This document shows, in pieces, positions 13,176 through 15,655 of a DNA stretch of 15,655 bases. Origin of the DNA: an uncultured Collinsella sp. (GTDB lineage: Bacteria > Actinomycetota > Coriobacteriia > Coriobacteriales > Coriobacteriaceae); assembly GCA_902490325.1 (NCBI GenBank), contig CABUDJ010000050.1, positions 1 to 15,655 on the forward strand. The letters run 5' to 3'. The first letter of the stretch is position 1; the number at the start of each line of letters is the position of its first letter. A program made the position numbers and the translations under genes. A model generated the notes under the pieces. That model worked only from the letters and a program-made list of their open reading frames with translations, did not search any database and had not been told where the DNA came from.

Positions 13176-15056
13176 ATGTGCGGTTTTGTCGGTTTTGTCG
13201 GTGGGACGGATAACCAATCCGAGGTGCTCACCAAGATGATGGACCGCATCGTCCATCGCGGTCCCGACATGGGCGGTCAGTTTATCGACGGCCGCGTTGC
13301 CCTCGGCTTCCGCCGCTTGTCGATCCTCGACCTGACCGAGGCCGGCGCTCAGCCCATGGCCAATGAGGACGGCAGCGTCGTCATTGTCTTCAACGGTGAG
13401 ATCTACAACTTCCAAGAACTCCGTTCCGAGCTCGAAGCCAAGGGCTACAAGTTCCATTGCGGCGCCGACACCGAGAGCCTCCTGCACGGCTACGAGGAGT
13501 GGGGCGAGGCTGTCCTTGATCGCCTGCGCGGTATGTACGCCTTCGTCATCTGGGACAAAAAGAAGAACAAGCTTTTTGGCGCCCGTGACATCTTTGGCAT
13601 CAAGCCGCTTTACTACTATCCCATGGCCGATGCGGGCGACGGCGCTCCGGGCGTGCTCTTTGGTTCCGAGATCAAGAGCTTCCTGGACTACCCGCACTTC
13701 CACAAGGCGGTCAACAAAAAGGCCCTGCGTCCGTACATGACGCTGCAGTATTCGGCAACCGAGGAGACCTTCTTCGAGGGTGTCTACAAGCTGCCGCCGG
13801 CGCACTACTTTACCGTCGATATCCCGACCGGCAAGATGAACATCGAGCGCTACTGGGATTGCGATTACTCTGCCGTCGAGAAGCCGTTCGAGGAGTACGT
13901 CGACGAGCTGGACGAGGTCGTGCACGAGAGCGTCGAGGCCCATCGCATCGCCGACGTCAAGGTCGCGTCGTTCCTCTCCGGTGGCGTCGACTCCAGCTAC
14001 ATCGCCGCTTGCCTCATGCCCGACAAGACCTTCTCGGTGGGCTTTGACTACAAGAACTTCAACGAGACCAACTACGCCAAGGAGCTTTCCGATAAGCTCG
14101 GCGTCGAGAACGTTCGCAAGATGATTACCGCCGACGAGTTCTTCGGTGCGCTCGAGGACATCCAGTATCACATGGACGAGCCGCAGTCCAACTTGTCTTC
14201 CGTGCCGCTGTGGTTCTTGGCCGAGATGGCCCGCAAGGACGTCACCGTCGTGCTTTCGGGCGAAGGTGCCGACGAGCTCTTTGGCGGCTACGCCTACTAC
14301 GAGGACACGGTCCCGGTGCGCAAGTACAAAAAGATGGTGCCGCTGCCCATCCGTCGCGCGCTCGGTAACCTGGCGCTGCATATGCCGTACTTCAAGGGAC
14401 ATAACTTCCTGGTCAAGGGTGCCGAGATCCCCGAGAAGTCGTTCCTGGGACAGGCTCTGGTATGGCCGGAGCGCGAGGTCGACGGCGTGCTCAAGCCCGA
14501 GTACAACACCGGCGACGGCGCCTTCGAGCTTGCCGCTCCCATCTATGCGCGCGTGAAGGGTCAGCCCGAGCTGGTCAAGAAACAGTACCTGGACATGAAC
14601 ATGTGGCTCCCGGGCGACATTCTGCTCAAGGCCGACAAGATGTGCATGGCACACTCGCTGGAGCTGCGCGTGCCCTTCCTGGACCGCAAAGTCATGGAGT
14701 TCGCCGAGCACATTCCCGACCGCTACCGCATCAACGAGAACGGCAACAAACAGGTACTCCGCCACGCTGCTAACAAATCGCTGCCCGATGAGTGGGCCAC
14801 CCGTCCCAAGGTGGGCTTCCCGGTGCCGATTGTCTACTGGCTGCGCGAGCAAAAGTGGTACGACTATGTCAAGGAGTACTTCACCGCGCCGTGGGCAAGC
14901 GAGTTCTTCGATACCGACGAGCTCATGCACCTGCTCGATCTGCACTTTGCGGGCAAGGGCGATTTCCAGCGCAAGATCTATACGCCGCTCGTGTTCCTGG
15001 TGTGGTACAAGCGCTTCTTTATCGACGAGGACCAGCCCGCTGTTCAGGCTGCCTAG
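13176..15056 (+). CDS. asnB: Glutamine-dependent asparagine synthase family amidotransferase (AsnB)
   Basis: A 626-residue protein, in the long AsnB class (about 610-640) and not the 554-residue E. coli type. N-terminal class II glutaminase domain: nucleophile Cys2 (MCGFVGF), HRGPD (27-31), LGFRRLSILD (43-52), NGEIYN (73-78), GADTE (96-100). C-terminal synthetase domain: PP-loop LSGGVDSS (267-274) and SGEGADELFGGY (361-372), then VPFLDRKVMEF and KVGFPVP near the end. Family reaction: ATP-driven amide transfer from glutamine to a carboxyl group, classically aspartate to asparagine. Long-class members in Bacillus, Corynebacterium (LtsA) and Lactobacillus amidate diaminopimelate in peptidoglycan precursors, and murE follows after 112 bp, so that role is an open alternative. 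ATG 13176 follows AGAGGGG and leaves Cys2 correctly placed. Confidence 0.92.
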   Translation: MCGFVGFVGGTDNQSEVLTKMMDRIVHRGPDMGGQFIDGRVALGFRRLSILDLTEAGAQPMANEDGSVVIVFNGEIYNFQELRSELEAKGYKFHCGADTESLLHGYEEWGEAVLDRLRGMYAFVIWDKKKNKLFGARDIFGIKPLYYYPMADAGDGAPGVLFGSEIKSFLDYPHFHKAVNKKALRPYMTLQYSATEETFFEGVYKLPPAHYFTVDIPTGKMNIERYWDCDYSAVEKPFEEYVDELDEVVHESVEAHRIADVKVASFLSGGVDSSYIAACLMPDKTFSVGFDYKNFNETNYAKELSDKLGVENVRKMITADEFFGALEDIQYHMDEPQSNLSSVPLWFLAEMARKDVTVVLSGEGADELFGGYAYYEDTVPVRKYKKMVPLPIRRALGNLALHMPYFKGHNFLVKGAEIPEKSFLGQALVWPEREVDGVLKPEYNTGDGAFELAAPIYARVKGQPELVKKQYLDMNMWLPGDILLKADKMCMAHSLELRVPFLDRKVMEFAEHIPDRYRINENGNKQVLRHAANKSLPDEWATRPKVGFPVPIVYWLREQKWYDYVKEYFTAPWASEFFDTDELMHLLDLHFAGKGDFQRKIYTPLVFLVWYKRFFIDEDQPAVQAA

Positions 15057-15081
15057 CCTCGGCTTACGAACGCCTGCGCGT

Positions 15082-15106
15082 AACGGCTCCTCCGGGAGCC
15101 GTTTTT
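15082..15106 (+). terminator. Rho-independent terminator after asnB
   Basis: AACGGCTCC-TCCG-GGAGCCGTT: a 9-bp stem and 4-nt loop followed by TTT (five T in all from 15102), starting 25 bp after the asnB stop. A textbook intrinsic terminator, so murE probably has its own promoter. Confidence 0.85.
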
Positions 15107-15124
15107 GCGTGGGTGCGTTTCAGT

Positions 15125-15130
15125 TACTAT
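15125..15130 (+). promoter_or_regulatory. Weak candidate -10 for murE
   Basis: TACTAT lies 38 bp before the murE start and just after the asnB terminator; TTTTTG at 15102-15107 sits 17 bp upstream as a poor -35. Proposed because the terminator implies a separate start. Confidence 0.3.
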
Positions 15131-15168
15131 AAAAACCGTCCCTGCCAAATGGCTGAGAAAGGTGAAAG

Positions 15169-15655
15169 ATGCACCATTCGGATTCCGCGACCGTGACCAC
15201 GGTCGATACGCTTGCCAAGCTGCTCGATGTGTGCGGCGAGCTACGCGCATCAGAGCAGGTTGACGAGCGTGCCGTGACCGGCTGCTCGTTTGATTCGCGC
15301 GCGGTCTCGGCAGGTGACGTGTTCTTCTGCAAAGGTGCTGCCTTTAAGCCCGCGTTTTTGAGCATGGCGCTCGATGCGGGCGCCGTCGCATTTGTGTGCG
15401 AGGAGTCGCTGGTCGAGTCTCTGGAGCCGCTGGCGCAGGAGAGCGGTGCTGCGATGCTGGTTGTTGATAGCGTGCGCACGGCCATGGCCCTATTGCCGCC
15501 GGAGGTCTACGACCGTCCCGACCACGACGTCAAGATCGTGGGCATCACCGGCACCAAGGGAAAGACCACGGCCGCTTTTATGCTCCAGTCCATCATCAAG
15601 GCGGCGGGCGAGTCCTGCGGCATGATCGGCTCGGTGAGTACCGACGATGGTATCG
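15169..15655 (+). CDS. murE: UDP-N-acetylmuramoyl-peptide ligase, MurE type (5' part, runs off the window)
   Basis: The first 162 codons of a Mur ligase. MurE adds the third, diamino residue to UDP-MurNAc-L-Ala-D-Glu in the cytoplasm. Seen: the N-terminal UDP-binding domain with VTGCSFDSRAVSAGDVFF (36-53) and GAAFKPAFL, typical of MurE/MurF, then the ATP P-loop GITGTKGKTT (125-134) opening the central domain and SCGMIGSVSTDDG (149-161). The order and the SxDSR motif favour MurE over MurF. The residues that decide lysine, ornithine or diaminopimelate lie beyond the window, so specificity is unknown. RBS AAAGGTG at 15158-15164 supports ATG 15169. Confidence 0.85.
   Translation, partial: MHHSDSATVTTVDTLAKLLDVCGELRASEQVDERAVTGCSFDSRAVSAGDVFFCKGAAFKPAFLSMALDAGAVAFVCEESLVESLEPLAQESGAAMLVVDSVRTAMALLPPEVYDRPDHDVKIVGITGTKGKTTAAFMLQSIIKAAGESCGMIGSVSTDDGI

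Overview
The window reads as a GC-rich, low-G+C-intergenic chromosome segment of a Gram-positive anaerobe, most likely a Coriobacteriia member close to Collinsella. That placement is inferred from the overall style of the proteins (GroEL, fused EcfA, ArgJ) and not from any marker search. It is mostly core metabolism with unusually structured intergenic DNA. All protein genes lie on the + strand; the only confident minus-strand gene is a tRNA-Val.

Layout: (1) 1-244, a leader with candidate promoter, then groES (245-538) and groEL (635-2272). (2) 2273-2725, a repeat-rich spacer holding a 144-bp nested inverted repeat and an imperfect 80-bp tandem repeat with embedded hairpins. (3) 2690-7154, a flavin operon: extended -10 promoter, FMN riboswitch (2726-2908), ribU, a single-chain double ATPase EcfAA', ecfT, and two tandem paralogous FMN-binding split-barrel proteins, closed by a strong hairpin at 7192-7245. 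(4) 7290-12300, candidate ArgR sites and argC-argJ-argB-argD, the full acetyl cycle from glutamate to ornithine, ending in a terminator. (5) 12301-13175, a spacer with a 218-bp element bounded by perfect 27-bp inverted repeats, a decayed duplicate of a tRNA 3' end with its own terminator, and an intact tRNA-Val(UAC). (6) asnB (13176-15056), a terminator, and the first 162 codons of murE running off the window.

How it fits together: the riboswitch senses FMN and can mask the ribU Shine-Dalgarno directly in its P1 stem, so riboflavin import by RibU plus the ECF energy module is shut when FMN is plentiful. Two small predicted FMN-binding proteins follow in the same direction. The arg cluster makes ornithine but no argF/G/H is present here, so ornithine could feed arginine synthesis or, speculatively, the cell wall. 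The long AsnB next to murE raises the question whether it amidates a peptidoglycan precursor rather than free aspartate.

I did not find a clearly new multi-gene defence or metabolic system. The most notable unexplained signals are the intergenic repeats: the 218-bp terminal-inverted-repeat element, the tRNA-end duplication, and the two repeat structures after groEL.
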